This document shows, in pieces, positions 27,020-35,798 of a stretch of 64,000 nucleotides of DNA; within the stretch, counting starts at the first letter, position 1, and each line of letters starts with the position of its first letter. The position numbers and the translations under genes were made by a program. The DNA lies in the NCBI RefSeq assembly GCF_016905005.1, contig NZ_JADIKC010000003.1, positions 124,001 to 188,000 of the forward strand, written 5' to 3'. Source of the stretch: Dyella kyungheensis (lineage in GTDB: Bacteria; Pseudomonadota; Gammaproteobacteria; Xanthomonadales; Rhodanobacteraceae). The notes under the pieces are model-generated. The model had not been told where the DNA came from, made no database searches, and saw only the letters and a program-made list of their open reading frames with translations.

Positions 27020-27043
27020 CGAAGACAGGGCAACGACAATGGC

Positions 27044-28312
27044 TCAAGCCGCGGAGGCGTTCACCGATTGTGGGCGCCGCATGCACCACGCCATCACGAG
27101 CCACACCGGCAGCGCCAACAGCAACCACGGCTGATTCTGCTGCACCACGCCGGGCAGCAAATGCAGCAAGCAGGCGACGAGGACGGCGAGCAGTTGCAGT
27201 GCGATCAGGCCGGTGGCGAAGCGAGATACGGACAAGCGCTTGCGTGACCGCCACAGCGCGGGCAGCAGGAAGAAGGCGAGTGGATTGAACAGCAGCAGGT
27301 TGACGTTGCCCCACGCCGAGTGATGCGTGGTGAGTGTCCACAGGATCAGCAGGGTGACGCCAACAAGGCCTGCGAGCACCAGATACAGCGAGCCCAGCAG
27401 CGCGTAAAGCAGGGGCGCAAAGCGATACGTGGCGAGCAAGAGAACGGCGAAGAGCAGGGCGGCCAACGCCAGGGGCAGACGAAGATCCGGTGCCGTCGCA
27501 GGCGGCGCATCGAGGCGATTGGGCGACAGCAGCTGTTCGTCCAGCACCAGCGGTTGCGCGCGGCCTTCCGCGTTGTTCACCGTGACATGGTTGATTTCCC
27601 GCTGCAGCTCCATCGGCAGGAACGCTTCCTGCCATGCGTTCATCGGCTGGTCGGCGTAGGGGCCAAGGCCAAGGTCGAGAATCAGCATCAGCCATGCCTG
27701 TTGACTCATCAGGCGAGCCGTTTGCTGGCGATACGTCATGCCGCCGGGGCGCGCTTCGAGCTGCGGCTTAAGGGTGCCGCCGAGTGCCTTGTCGAGTGCG
27801 TCGCGCACGCGGGTGGCGCAGTTGCGTACGTAGTAGTCGTAGTCGTAGCGCGCGTTTTCGGGCTGCAGGTTCCACAGCAGGTAGTCGCGCATGTCCGCGG
27901 CCTGGGCCGCGGTGAAGGCGAGGCGCTGGCGCGTTACCGAGCGGCCGACTTCGGTGTAGTAGTGCTGGTCGACGTCGGACGGCGCGGCGTCCATCAGGTA
28001 GTGCATCTGGCCGCGGGCGAAATTCAGCAGGAAGCCGCTTTCGTCGAAGTCGAACACGCCGTAGTTGAAGGTGACGGCTTCGCCGCTCACGGTGTCGCGC
28101 AGCTCGATGGCGTCGTGACCGAAGCGCTCCCAGTAGGTGTCGCCGGGGCCATAGGTGATCAGCGACACTTCGAGGTTGCTGCCCGGTGCATTGGCTACGC
28201 CGGCGCTCGCCAGCGCAGGCCAGAACAGCGCGCAGCACAGCAACAGGCTGGCGACGCTGGCGATAAAGCGACCAAGGCGCGTTGGCGCCGGCGTCCTGCC
28301 TGGAGAATGCAC
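27044..28312 (-). CDS. DUF4105 (Lnb N-terminal periplasmic domain) protein
   Basis: A 422-residue protein with a signal peptide (FIASVASLLLCCALFWPALASA) cut down here to its core, then a periplasmic DUF4105 domain (about 40-200) containing LEVSLITYGPGDTYWERFGH, with the conserved His, and the conserved YVRNCATRVRDAL cysteine segment. A C-terminal membrane region of about five helices (about 290-410) follows. DUF4105 has a NlpC/P60-like cysteine-histidine arrangement in some models; its substrate is unknown. I chose GTG 28312 with AGGAAA upstream inside corC, rather than the ATG at 28444, because it places the signal peptide near the start. It begins 2 bases after the corC stop. Confidence 0.82.
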   Translation of the reverse strand: MHSPGRTPAPTRLGRFIASVASLLLCCALFWPALASAGVANAPGSNLEVSLITYGPGDTYWERFGHDAIELRDTVSGEAVTFNYGVFDFDESGFLLNFARGQMHYLMDAAPSDVDQHYYTEVGRSVTRQRLAFTAAQAADMRDYLLWNLQPENARYDYDYYVRNCATRVRDALDKALGGTLKPQLEARPGGMTYRQQTARLMSQQAWLMLILDLGLGPYADQPMNAWQEAFLPMELQREINHVTVNNAEGRAQPLVLDEQLLSPNRLDAPPATAPDLRLPLALAALLFAVLLLATYRFAPLLYALLGSLYLVLAGLVGVTLLILWTLTTHHSAWGNVNLLLFNPLAFFLLPALWRSRKRLSVSRFATGLIALQLLAVLVACLLHLLPGVVQQNQPWLLLALPVWLVMAWCMRRPQSVNASAA

Positions 28313-28314
28313 GC

Positions 28315-29160
28315 TCAGTTTTCCTGGCGGGTCACGCGGAACGCCTGCACGCGGCGATCGTCCGCTTCGGTGACGTGGAACAGGTAGTCGCCGATCACGA
28401 TTTCCTCGCCCACTTCCGGCAGATGGCCGAACTCGGAGGTGCACATGCCGCCCACCGTATCGAATTCCTCGTCGGAGAAGTTGGCGCCGGTCTGCTCGTT
28501 GAAATCGGCGATCGGGGTAAGCGCGCTGACCACCCAGTCGCCGCCCGATTGCTCGTGCATCAGCGTGGGTTCTTCTTCATCGTCGTGTTCGTCGTCGATC
28601 TCGCCGACGATCTGTTCGAGCACGTCCTCGATGGTGATCAGGCCGGCGACGCCGCCGTACTCGTCCACCACCAGCGCCATGTGGTTGCGCGTGTGGCGGA
28701 ACTCCGCCAGCAGCACATTCAGGCGCATGGATTCGGGAATGAGCACCGCCGGGCGCAGCACGCTGGCGATGTCGAAATGATCGCCATTGCCCACGAAGCG
28801 CAGCAGGTCCTTGGCGAGCAGGATGCCGAGGATGTCGTCCTTGTCTTCGCCGTGCACGGGGAAGCGCGAGTGGCCCGATTCGACCACGGTCTCGAGGATA
28901 TCTTTCAGGGGGGCTTCGGCCGAGAGCATCACGATCTGCGCGCGCGGGATCATGACGTCGTCCACGCTCAGCTCGGTCACCTTGATCGCACCCTCGACCA
29001 TGGTCAGGGTGTCGATGGACATCAGGCCGTTGGCCTGGGCGGTGCGCAGCTCGTCGATGAGCTCCTTGCGGTTGCGCGGCTCGCCAGAAAACATGTGGCC
29101 CAGTCGATCCCACCAACTGCGGTGAGCCGGGCCGCTGGTACTGCCAGGGTCCTCGTTCAT
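28315..29160 (-). CDS. corC: CorC/HlyC-type CBS-domain protein
   Basis: Cytoplasmic protein with two CBS domains (about 65-190) and a C-terminal transporter-associated CorC_HlyC domain (about 205-280, DEEFDTVGGM). Motifs VDDVMIPRAQIV and SRFPVHGEDKDDILGIL are typical. Linked to Mg2+/Co2+ efflux in Salmonella genetics, and in many Proteobacteria it follows miaB-phoH-ybeY. Here ybeY ends at 35799, so a block of 6.6 kb separates them. It lacks the membrane DUF21 domain, as in E. coli YbeX. Confidence 0.92.
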   Translation of the reverse strand: MNEDPGSTSGPAHRSWWDRLGHMFSGEPRNRKELIDELRTAQANGLMSIDTLTMVEGAIKVTELSVDDVMIPRAQIVMLSAEAPLKDILETVVESGHSRFPVHGEDKDDILGILLAKDLLRFVGNGDHFDIASVLRPAVLIPESMRLNVLLAEFRHTRNHMALVVDEYGGVAGLITIEDVLEQIVGEIDDEHDDEEEPTLMHEQSGGDWVVSALTPIADFNEQTGANFSDEEFDTVGGMCTSEFGHLPEVGEEIVIGDYLFHVTEADDRRVQAFRVTRQEN

Positions 29161-29302
29161 TACTCGTGCGGATGCTGCCCAAGGTCGGGCGGAATGGCCA
29201 GTCTAGCGGAAAATTCGTGACGATTCAGGAACAAGGCGAGGGAGGGGAGGGGCGCCGATACAGCAGGGGCGGCCCAGCCCGCACCATGCGAAGCCCTTGA
29301 GT

Positions 29303-30826
29303 TCAGCGGGCGCTGGCCGTGGCCGGCGGCTGCGACGGCGCTCTGGCGACCCCGGCCGTCTGGCCGCGGCCGCCATTCCAGCCGCCGCCCAGGGCCTTGT
29401 AGAGGTTGACCTGGTTCACTGCCTGGTCGAGTTGCAGGCCGACCAGCTTTTGCTGAGCCGCATAGAGGGAGCGTTGGGCGTCCTGGGTGGCGATGTAGTC
29501 GTCCATGCCTTCCTTGAAGCGGACCTGCGAGATGCCGTAGACGCGTTGCGACTGGTCCACGAGTTCCTGTTGGGCCTTGAGTTCGGGCACGATGTGGTCG
29601 CGCACGGCCAGCGCATCGGCCACTTCGCGGAAGGCCTGCTGCACGGTGCCCTCGTAGGCGGCCGTGGCGCCGGTATAGCGGGCCTTGCTGGCGGAGAGCT
29701 CGTTCTTGTTCTTGCCCCAGTCCAGCAGCGGCATGGTGGCCGAAGCGCCGGCGTTCCAGGCCAGCGAGCCGGCCGAGAACAGGTTGGAGAGGCCGCCGCT
29801 CAACGCGCCGAGCGCGGCGGTGAGCGCGATGTTCGGGAAGAAGGCGGCACGGGCGCGGCCGATGTCGGCGTTGGCCGCACGCAGGCGGTCCTCGGCAGCG
29901 ACGACGTCGGGACGGCGATCCAGCAGGGACGAGGGGAGTCCCGCCGGCACATCGGTCAACAGCGGTGCCTGCCACTGGCTCGGGGTGCCGTAGCCCGCCG
30001 GCAACGGCTGGCCGATCAACACCGTTATGCCGTTGATGTCCTTGGCGATGCGGGTCTGCACGTCTTCGACGTCCACCTGGGCGGCGTTTACTTGGGTTTG
30101 TGATCGGCGCATGTCGAACTCCGACACGCCGCCGTCCCTGAAAGCGTTCTGCATCACCTGCGCGTGTTGCTGCTGCGCGGCGAGCGTCTGCTGGGCCAGC
30201 TGCAGCAGGGCGCGATCGGCATTGAGCGCCAGATAGGCGTTGGCCACTTCGCCGATCACGGCGATGCGGGCGGCCTGGTAATCGGCGGCGCTGGCCTCGG
30301 CCAGCTTGCCCGACTCGTGCGCAATGGCGCGCTGGTGGCCGAAGAAATCGAGTTCGTAATTGGTCATGCCGGCCTGCGCCTGGAAGGTATTGAACGAGGC
30401 GGCGGTGGTTCGGTTGTTCTGGATCGGGCCCAGCAGTCCGTTGCTCGGTTGTTGGGTCATTCCCGGCAAACGCTGGCGTCCGGCGTAGCCCTGCAGATCG
30501 ATTTCGGGAAACAGATTCGCTCGCGCCACACCATAGCCCGCACGCGCCTCGGCCATGTTGGCGGCAGCGATGCGCAGGTCGCGGTTGTTGTCCAGCGCAA
30601 TCTCGATCAGGCGTTGCAGCGCCGGGTCCTTGAAGAAGTCACGCCATTCCAGTTCGGGCATTGCAGGCGCCGGCGCGGGTGCGGCCGTGGTCGAGGCCTG
30701 GGTGACTCTCGCCTGTTCGGGATAACGGTTGGGTACCGGCATGCTCGGGCGCTGATAGGTCGGTTCCATCGTGCAGGCGGCAAGCAGGCAGGTGGTAAGA
30801 GACGCAGCGACAATCAAGGGCTTCAT
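29303..30826 (-). CDS. TolC/NodT-type outer-membrane factor lipoprotein
   Basis: Outer-membrane channel subunit, 507 residues. The lipobox LLAAC is at residues 14-18 of the signal peptide, followed by MEPTYQRPSMPVP as in NodT/OprM lipoproteins. Two OEP repeats follow with the typical SLLDRRPDVVAAEDRLRAAN and LDWGKNKNELSASKARY. Relatives are usually named RND efflux outer-membrane subunits, but no RND pump is nearby. It is the last gene of an operon with a cellulose-synthase-like enzyme and an HlyD-type adaptor, 14 bases downstream of the synthase, which suggests that it exports polysaccharide. That role is inferred. Confidence 0.88.
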   Translation of the reverse strand: MKPLIVAASLTTCLLAACTMEPTYQRPSMPVPNRYPEQARVTQASTTAAPAPAPAMPELEWRDFFKDPALQRLIEIALDNNRDLRIAAANMAEARAGYGVARANLFPEIDLQGYAGRQRLPGMTQQPSNGLLGPIQNNRTTAASFNTFQAQAGMTNYELDFFGHQRAIAHESGKLAEASAADYQAARIAVIGEVANAYLALNADRALLQLAQQTLAAQQQHAQVMQNAFRDGGVSEFDMRRSQTQVNAAQVDVEDVQTRIAKDINGITVLIGQPLPAGYGTPSQWQAPLLTDVPAGLPSSLLDRRPDVVAAEDRLRAANADIGRARAAFFPNIALTAALGALSGGLSNLFSAGSLAWNAGASATMPLLDWGKNKNELSASKARYTGATAAYEGTVQQAFREVADALAVRDHIVPELKAQQELVDQSQRVYGISQVRFKEGMDDYIATQDAQRSLYAAQQKLVGLQLDQAVNQVNLYKALGGGWNGGRGQTAGVARAPSQPPATASAR

Positions 30827-30840
30827 GGCTAGCTCCGGAA

Positions 30841-32811
30841 TCAGCGCGAAGAAAAAGGCAGGCCGGCGAGACGGGCCAGGCGAAGGAAGGCACGCAGCGG
30901 CCGCGCCTTGGTGGCAACGTTGTGCGGCGTGTGGCTGAAGATCAGTTCGATGAGTCGATGCCGCAATGTTTCATTGGTTTCGAAGTGCACGCACAGGCGG
31001 CGCCTGCTGTGGCGGGCGACCCGCGCCGGCACCCAACCCACCTCGGGAACCAGCACGCGCAGCCGTTCACCACGTGCGGGCATGCCTGGGCCGCGGCGCA
31101 GGGCGGCACCACTGAGTGAGATATCGATGAATTGACTGGTTTCCTCCCGCGCACCCACCCGCCAGCGTGTGCCGCGGTGGAACGGAAAGCGCTCTTCCTG
31201 GCGCAGTCGCGGAAGATCCACGCAGGCCATGATGGCGGCCAGGTTGAGCACCAGGGCAATCAGCGTCCAGCCGAGGTTGAACATGGTGCCGGCGCTCATG
31301 TCGGCATTCATGATGGTGTTCGCCGCACCGGCCTGGAGCAGCAGCATCAGCGCGATGAAGAAGCCGGCGAGCCGCCAGTGCACCACGACCTTGCTGCGAT
31401 CCAGCCCTTTGGCGGTGACCTTGAACGGACGGCCAAACGGACGGATGCAGGCCGAGATGATGGTCCGGGTTACGGCATAGGCCGCTACCAGCTGCGTCAC
31501 CTCGGTGAAGATCGGCAACGTCTTGCGTTCGGTGATCCACGGGCCGTAGAACCAGAAGCCGATCAGTGCCGGCAGGCCGTAGTACAGGAATCGCTCCGGC
31601 GAGGTGTAGAACGCGGCGATGCCGAAGTACCAGTACAGCACCGGCGCCACCAGCATCATCAGCAGGAACGGCTTGCCGATCCAGTGCAGCATGCCGTGGA
31701 TGTAGTGCAGGCGGTCGATCAGTTTGTAGCCCGCGCCACGCAGGGGGCCGTCCTTGAGCAACGCCACCTGCATGGTGCCGAGGCACCAGCGGCCGCGCTG
31801 GTTGATGTATTCCACCAGCCCTTCGGCGGAAAGCCCCACGGAAAGGCGCTCGTTGAGCCATCGCGTGATGTGGCCGCCTTTGCGCAACAGGTAGGTGGTG
31901 TGGATGTCTTCGCACACGCTGTCGGTGGGAAAACCGCCGGCGTCGGTGATCGCCTTGCGGGAAATCACGAACGATGTGCCGACGCAGAATGCCGAGTCCC
32001 AGGCGTCGCGCGAGGGCTGGAACACGTCGAAGAACACGCGTTGCTCATCCACCCAGCTGTCGGTCGCCCCCAGATTGTGCTGGATCGGATCGGCGTTGTA
32101 GTAGAACTGCGGCGTCTGCACCAGCGCCACCTTCGGATCGGCGAACAGGCCGAGTACGCGATAGAGGATGTTTTTCTGCGCCGCGAAATCGGCGTCCAGC
32201 ACCAGGATGTAGGGCGCATTGGTGTGGCCGGCGGAGAGCCGCAGGCCGTTGTTGAGGTTGCCCGCCTTGGCATGGCGGTTGTCGGGTCGGCGGGTGTAGT
32301 TCACGCCCAGCTCGGCGCAGCGGTCGCGCAGCCAGTCGCGGCGCGTATCGTCCAGCACCCATACGGCGACATGCGGATAGTCGATCGCCTTGGCGGCAAC
32401 GATGGTCTTCTCCAGGATCTGCCAGTCCTCGTTGTAGGTGGCGATGAAGACGTCCACGGCGGGCACGTGGGTGCCGGCCGCGCGCAGTCGGGCTTCGCCG
32501 GCATCGGCCTGCGGGCGGTTGTCACGTCGACGCACCATCACCGCGATGGCCGCCAGGGTGTACACGATGGAGACCATCTCGAAGGCATAGAACACGTACG
32601 ACCACACGCTGGCGAGGCCGTGGGTGGGATCGGGCAGCGTGTCGGCCGTACGCCAGAGCGCGTAACGCAGCAGCAATCCGCCGGACAACAGGCCGAACAG
32701 CAAGCGGTCAAACTGGCGATGCGGATTGGCAAAGCGCGCCATCCCCGCGCCGAGGAGCAAGGTAAGCCCGATCACTTCGAGCATGGACATGTCGTCGAAG
32801 GGAAAGCTCAT
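30841..32811 (-). CDS. Cellulose-synthase-like family 2 glycosyltransferase with C-terminal PilZ domain
   Basis: Processive inner-membrane beta-glycan synthase, 656 residues. Two N-terminal helices precede the GT2 domain: VDVFIATYNED (about 119-129), DAD (206-208), the ED of VCEDIHTTY (301-302) and QRGRW (338-342) form the D,D,D,QxxRW set. More helices follow, then FKVTAKG (463-469), the gating-loop motif of BcsA, and a PilZ domain with RQEER (537-541) and DISLSG (563-568), the RxxxR and (D/N)xSxxG c-di-GMP ligands. BcsB and BcsC genes are absent, so cellulose is only one possibility; mixed-linkage glucan synthase (BgsA type) or curdlan-type synthesis are alternatives. It starts in a 4-base overlap with the upstream gene. 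Confidence 0.9.
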   Translation of the reverse strand: MSFPFDDMSMLEVIGLTLLLGAGMARFANPHRQFDRLLFGLLSGGLLLRYALWRTADTLPDPTHGLASVWSYVFYAFEMVSIVYTLAAIAVMVRRRDNRPQADAGEARLRAAGTHVPAVDVFIATYNEDWQILEKTIVAAKAIDYPHVAVWVLDDTRRDWLRDRCAELGVNYTRRPDNRHAKAGNLNNGLRLSAGHTNAPYILVLDADFAAQKNILYRVLGLFADPKVALVQTPQFYYNADPIQHNLGATDSWVDEQRVFFDVFQPSRDAWDSAFCVGTSFVISRKAITDAGGFPTDSVCEDIHTTYLLRKGGHITRWLNERLSVGLSAEGLVEYINQRGRWCLGTMQVALLKDGPLRGAGYKLIDRLHYIHGMLHWIGKPFLLMMLVAPVLYWYFGIAAFYTSPERFLYYGLPALIGFWFYGPWITERKTLPIFTEVTQLVAAYAVTRTIISACIRPFGRPFKVTAKGLDRSKVVVHWRLAGFFIALMLLLQAGAANTIMNADMSAGTMFNLGWTLIALVLNLAAIMACVDLPRLRQEERFPFHRGTRWRVGAREETSQFIDISLSGAALRRGPGMPARGERLRVLVPEVGWVPARVARHSRRRLCVHFETNETLRHRLIELIFSHTPHNVATKARPLRAFLRLARLAGLPFSSR

Positions 32812-34070
32812 GGCGTCTGCTCCGCGTGGGCAATCGCGTGACCCACGAAGGGATTCCAGCCTTTGGCGGCCAAGGCGGCCCAGGCGGTCGCGCCAAGGTG
32901 AGGCTGGTGGTAGTAGAAAAAGTCGGCGTAGGTGGAGGTTGGACCGATCGCAAAGTCGGTGGCGATGCGCGGCTGCGGCGTGGCGTAGAGCATGCCGCTG
33001 CTGCTACGCTGCGCAGCGAGCACCTGCCACAGCGCATCAGGCACGGTCTTTCCGCTCGCCTGCAGTGTCGTGGCGACCTGCGCCGTTCCCTCGGTCCACA
33101 CGCCGTCCGGCTGGCGGCGATAGCCGTAGCCGTCGCCGCTTCGATGTTGCGAGTCGACCCAGGACCACACCTGGTCCCAGTCGGAGGGGTGCGGATCGAA
33201 AGCGAGCAGCGGCCATACCTGTGCGTCGAGCCCGGATTTGTCCCGGGAAAGCGTCTTGCCGTCGTCCAGCGTGCCCACGAAAAAGCGGTGCTGGGCCGGG
33301 TCCCACATCGACCTCACGAAGTCTCCCGCCAGCTTGGCCTGTTGCGTCAACGCGGCGTCGCCGGCCTCGCGTCCGGCCCATGTCGCGGCCGCATAGACGT
33401 CCAGATTGTGTTCCGTGGCCTTCCAGTGCTGTGGGCGTTGGGCGTTGTCGTAACCGAACACGCCACCCTCGTAAGCGGCGGGCGCCTTGCCCAATGTGTG
33501 AGCCTGTATCCAGCGCAGCTGGGCCACGGCGGCATCCAGGTATCGCCGGTCGTGGCTGCTGTCATGGACGGTGAGCAACAACAGGGCTGCCCATGCGGCG
33601 TTACCGGTGGCCGTGCCGACCTGATAAGGATCCTGGCTCCAGTAGTTGCCCTTGCTCTCCCAATAGCCAGGCAATTCAACTTTGTCGTCTGCGATCGCGC
33701 CGCTGCGATAGGCGTTGCGAAGACGGCCATCGTTGAAGCTGGGGTCGTGCGACGCAGCGATCAGCAGCGCATCGGCGATGCGCCTGGCTTGCGCGGCGTC
33801 GCCGCAAGCCGTGAGCGCGATGCCGGCCAGTGCGTTGTCGTAGACGAACGCCACGTTCTCCAGCGCTCTCACCGATCCGGGCTGCAGATTCGGATAGCTG
33901 GACAACACCATGGGACCTTGCCCGGGAATGGCCGTGGCGGCCGAGCGCAGCGCGGAGCAGGTGCCATCGGCAAGCTGCTGCCGGGTCGTGTCGGTGGACA
34001 GCGCGGACCCGGAAGCCATCATGGCCAGAAGCAGTGCGATGCTGGGGAAGTAACGTCGTCGTACGAACAT
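32808..34070 (-). CDS. Secreted six-hairpin-glycosidase-like protein
   Basis: A 420-residue protein with an N-terminal signal peptide (RRRYFPSIALLLAMMASGSA) and regularly spaced helical repeats typical of an (alpha/alpha)6 barrel: AFVYDNALAGIAL, TGNAAWAALLLL, KATEHNLDVYAA, TEGTAQVATTL and YADFFYYHQPHLGATAW. This looks like the six-hairpin glycosidase clan, but I cannot name the family or the catalytic acids. ATG 34070 is fixed by a GGAGG 5 bases upstream. In the operon it takes the place that BcsZ (endoglucanase) has in cellulose operons, so trimming or modifying the nascent polymer in the periplasm is the likely role. Confidence 0.7.
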   Translation of the reverse strand: MFVRRRYFPSIALLLAMMASGSALSTDTTRQQLADGTCSALRSAATAIPGQGPMVLSSYPNLQPGSVRALENVAFVYDNALAGIALTACGDAAQARRIADALLIAASHDPSFNDGRLRNAYRSGAIADDKVELPGYWESKGNYWSQDPYQVGTATGNAAWAALLLLTVHDSSHDRRYLDAAVAQLRWIQAHTLGKAPAAYEGGVFGYDNAQRPQHWKATEHNLDVYAAATWAGREAGDAALTQQAKLAGDFVRSMWDPAQHRFFVGTLDDGKTLSRDKSGLDAQVWPLLAFDPHPSDWDQVWSWVDSQHRSGDGYGYRRQPDGVWTEGTAQVATTLQASGKTVPDALWQVLAAQRSSSGMLYATPQPRIATDFAIGPTSTYADFFYYHQPHLGATAWAALAAKGWNPFVGHAIAHAEQTP

Positions 34071-34089
34071 GCCGACCTCCATCATGCGA

Positions 34090-35361
34090 TCAGCGCAAGC
34101 TCGCCGTGACGCTTCGGCCCGGAGTGCACGGCGGCATGCCGGCGTTGGCGCCGTCTTGCGTATCCCACTGCGCGAGCGCATAGACCGAGCCGTCTTCGGC
34201 ATAGGGGAAGGGAGCGCTGTAGCCGTTCTGCAGCGCTTCGTTCGCGGTGGGCAGAATTTGCGAGATATGCGCGTCGTGCGACCGACCCGAGGGTTCGATC
34301 TGCACGCGCAACCTCGTGCCCACGTTCAGTCGTCCAGCCATCCTGGCCGGGAATACGGCAACCACGTCGGTCTTGCTGCAATCGGAGGCGCGTACCAAGG
34401 TTGCTCCCGCCGTCACCTGGGTGCCGACGGGCGCCACGATGTCCTGCGCCGCGCCGTTGCCGAACGCCTTCACCGCGTAATCGGAGAGCGTCTGCACGCG
34501 ATCCTGTTCGTGGGTGACCAGGTTGTTGAGATCGCTCATTTGCTTGTTCAGCGCATCCAGCTGGGCCTGCTCGCCGGTAATGCTGCTTTGCAGGTCGGCG
34601 CGCCGCTGCGAAAGCTGGCTCAGCTGGTCGTTGCTGCTCTGTCCCGAGGCCACATAGATGCCCCGCTGGGCGGCGGCGATGCTGGCGCCCATGCCGTCGG
34701 CGCTCTTGTCCAGCGCATCGGCTTCGTTGCGGGCGGCGTCCGCCTCGGCACGCGCTGCCGATACGGTAGCTGCACTCACCGCGCCATCGCGCTGCAAGGT
34801 CATGGCGCGCTGGTACTTGGTGTCCAGCTCCTCCAGCTTGGCCGAGGCCGCGTCCTGCTGGGCCTGCAGCGACGCATAGGTGTTCTTTAGCTGAGACACA
34901 TTGGCGTTCTGGTACTGATCGTACTGATGGTTGACGTATTCGAGCATGCGCCGATCCGCCTGGATGCGATGATCGAGGTCATCCAGACGGCTCTGCAGAT
35001 CGAGTCGCTGCGTCAGCAAGGTGGTCAGCGAATCGCGCGCCACGGTGTTGTTCTTGATGACGGCAATCGTCTGGCCCGGCTCGATGGACTGTCCGATCTG
35101 CGCATGCAGTTCGCTGACGGTGCCGCTGATGGGCGTGGTGATCAGCATGGCGGGAGCATTGAGCACGGCACGCGTGGCGCGGTTGGACAGCCAGGGCTCG
35201 AGCAGCGTGGAAAGCAGGAGCCACGCGATGAATCCCAACAACCCATAGCCAGCCAGGCGAGGCACGATCGCGAGCGGCGACTTGCGTGCGGGGGCCAGTT
35301 CCCGGGATGGCGCAGCAGCGGTGTGGGGAAAGCGTTCGGTGGGCAGAAGGTCGGTCTTCAA
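34090..35361 (-). CDS. HlyD-type membrane fusion (adaptor) protein
   Basis: A 423-residue periplasmic adaptor anchored by one helix (about 33-50). Biotinyl-lipoyl-like halves flank a long alpha-helical hairpin: the first has TTPISGTVSELHAQIGQSI, then a coiled coil spans about 110-290, then IVAPVGTQVTAGATLV and a beta-barrel region. First gene of the operon. No ATG is available near the start; the TTG at 35361 has AAAGG at good spacing. Such adaptors bridge inner-membrane synthases or pumps to TolC-type channels; Alg44 and BgsB are analogues in polysaccharide export. The four Cys-rich residues near the C-terminus are not conserved features I recognise. Confidence 0.88.
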   Translation of the reverse strand: MKTDLLPTERFPHTAAAPSRELAPARKSPLAIVPRLAGYGLLGFIAWLLLSTLLEPWLSNRATRAVLNAPAMLITTPISGTVSELHAQIGQSIEPGQTIAVIKNNTVARDSLTTLLTQRLDLQSRLDDLDHRIQADRRMLEYVNHQYDQYQNANVSQLKNTYASLQAQQDAASAKLEELDTKYQRAMTLQRDGAVSAATVSAARAEADAARNEADALDKSADGMGASIAAAQRGIYVASGQSSNDQLSQLSQRRADLQSSITGEQAQLDALNKQMSDLNNLVTHEQDRVQTLSDYAVKAFGNGAAQDIVAPVGTQVTAGATLVRASDCSKTDVVAVFPARMAGRLNVGTRLRVQIEPSGRSHDAHISQILPTANEALQNGYSAPFPYAEDGSVYALAQWDTQDGANAGMPPCTPGRSVTASLR

Positions 35362-35798
35362 AACAATCGCCTTTAGAAAATAGACGTCGCGCAGACGCCT
35401 GCGCCCGTGCGCCGAAGCGGGGCGGAAATAGGCACATCTCGTGGAGATGGCGGCCAGTGAATTGAAGTCCGGAGGATGGGTGGCTTACGTGCCGCGACGT
35501 CGAATGACGTTCCTCGTTGATGCGATGCGTCAGTTACCGGACCCGCCAAGGAATAGTGCGTTGGCGATGAACCTCGCCTGTCTTCGGCCCGGAAAACGCT
35601 CAGGAACAGTTAGATATCAGTTCAAAAAATGAATAGGCGTCACTCGCGCAGAACACGCGATTGACATCAAGCTGTCGCATTGCAGCAGCGTGTGAGATGA
35701 AGGGATGACAGTGATCAACACGTTGCGCGCTGTTTTTCGCGTGCTGGCTTCGATGGGCGCGAGTTTTCGCGCAAAAGCCTGCGAAGCGGATGGCGTCA
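35362..35798. other. Intergenic region upstream of the exopolysaccharide operon
   Basis: No gene recognised over 437 bases between ybeY (end) and the HlyD-type gene (start); both lie on the minus strand, so the operon promoter should be here. I found no confident -10/-35 pair or sigma-54 site. A short inverted repeat GCGCGA/TCGCGC occurs near 35758-35773. Confidence 0.5.

Noticed and set aside
29303-30826. Multidrug RND efflux system
   Set aside because: Only the outer-membrane factor is present; no RND transporter gene, and the adaptor lies with a polysaccharide synthase.
30841-32811. Reading the operon as a canonical cellulose (bcs) operon
   Set aside because: No BcsB, BcsC, BcsD, BcsQ or GH8 BcsZ nearby; the partners are of HlyD and TolC/NodT type.
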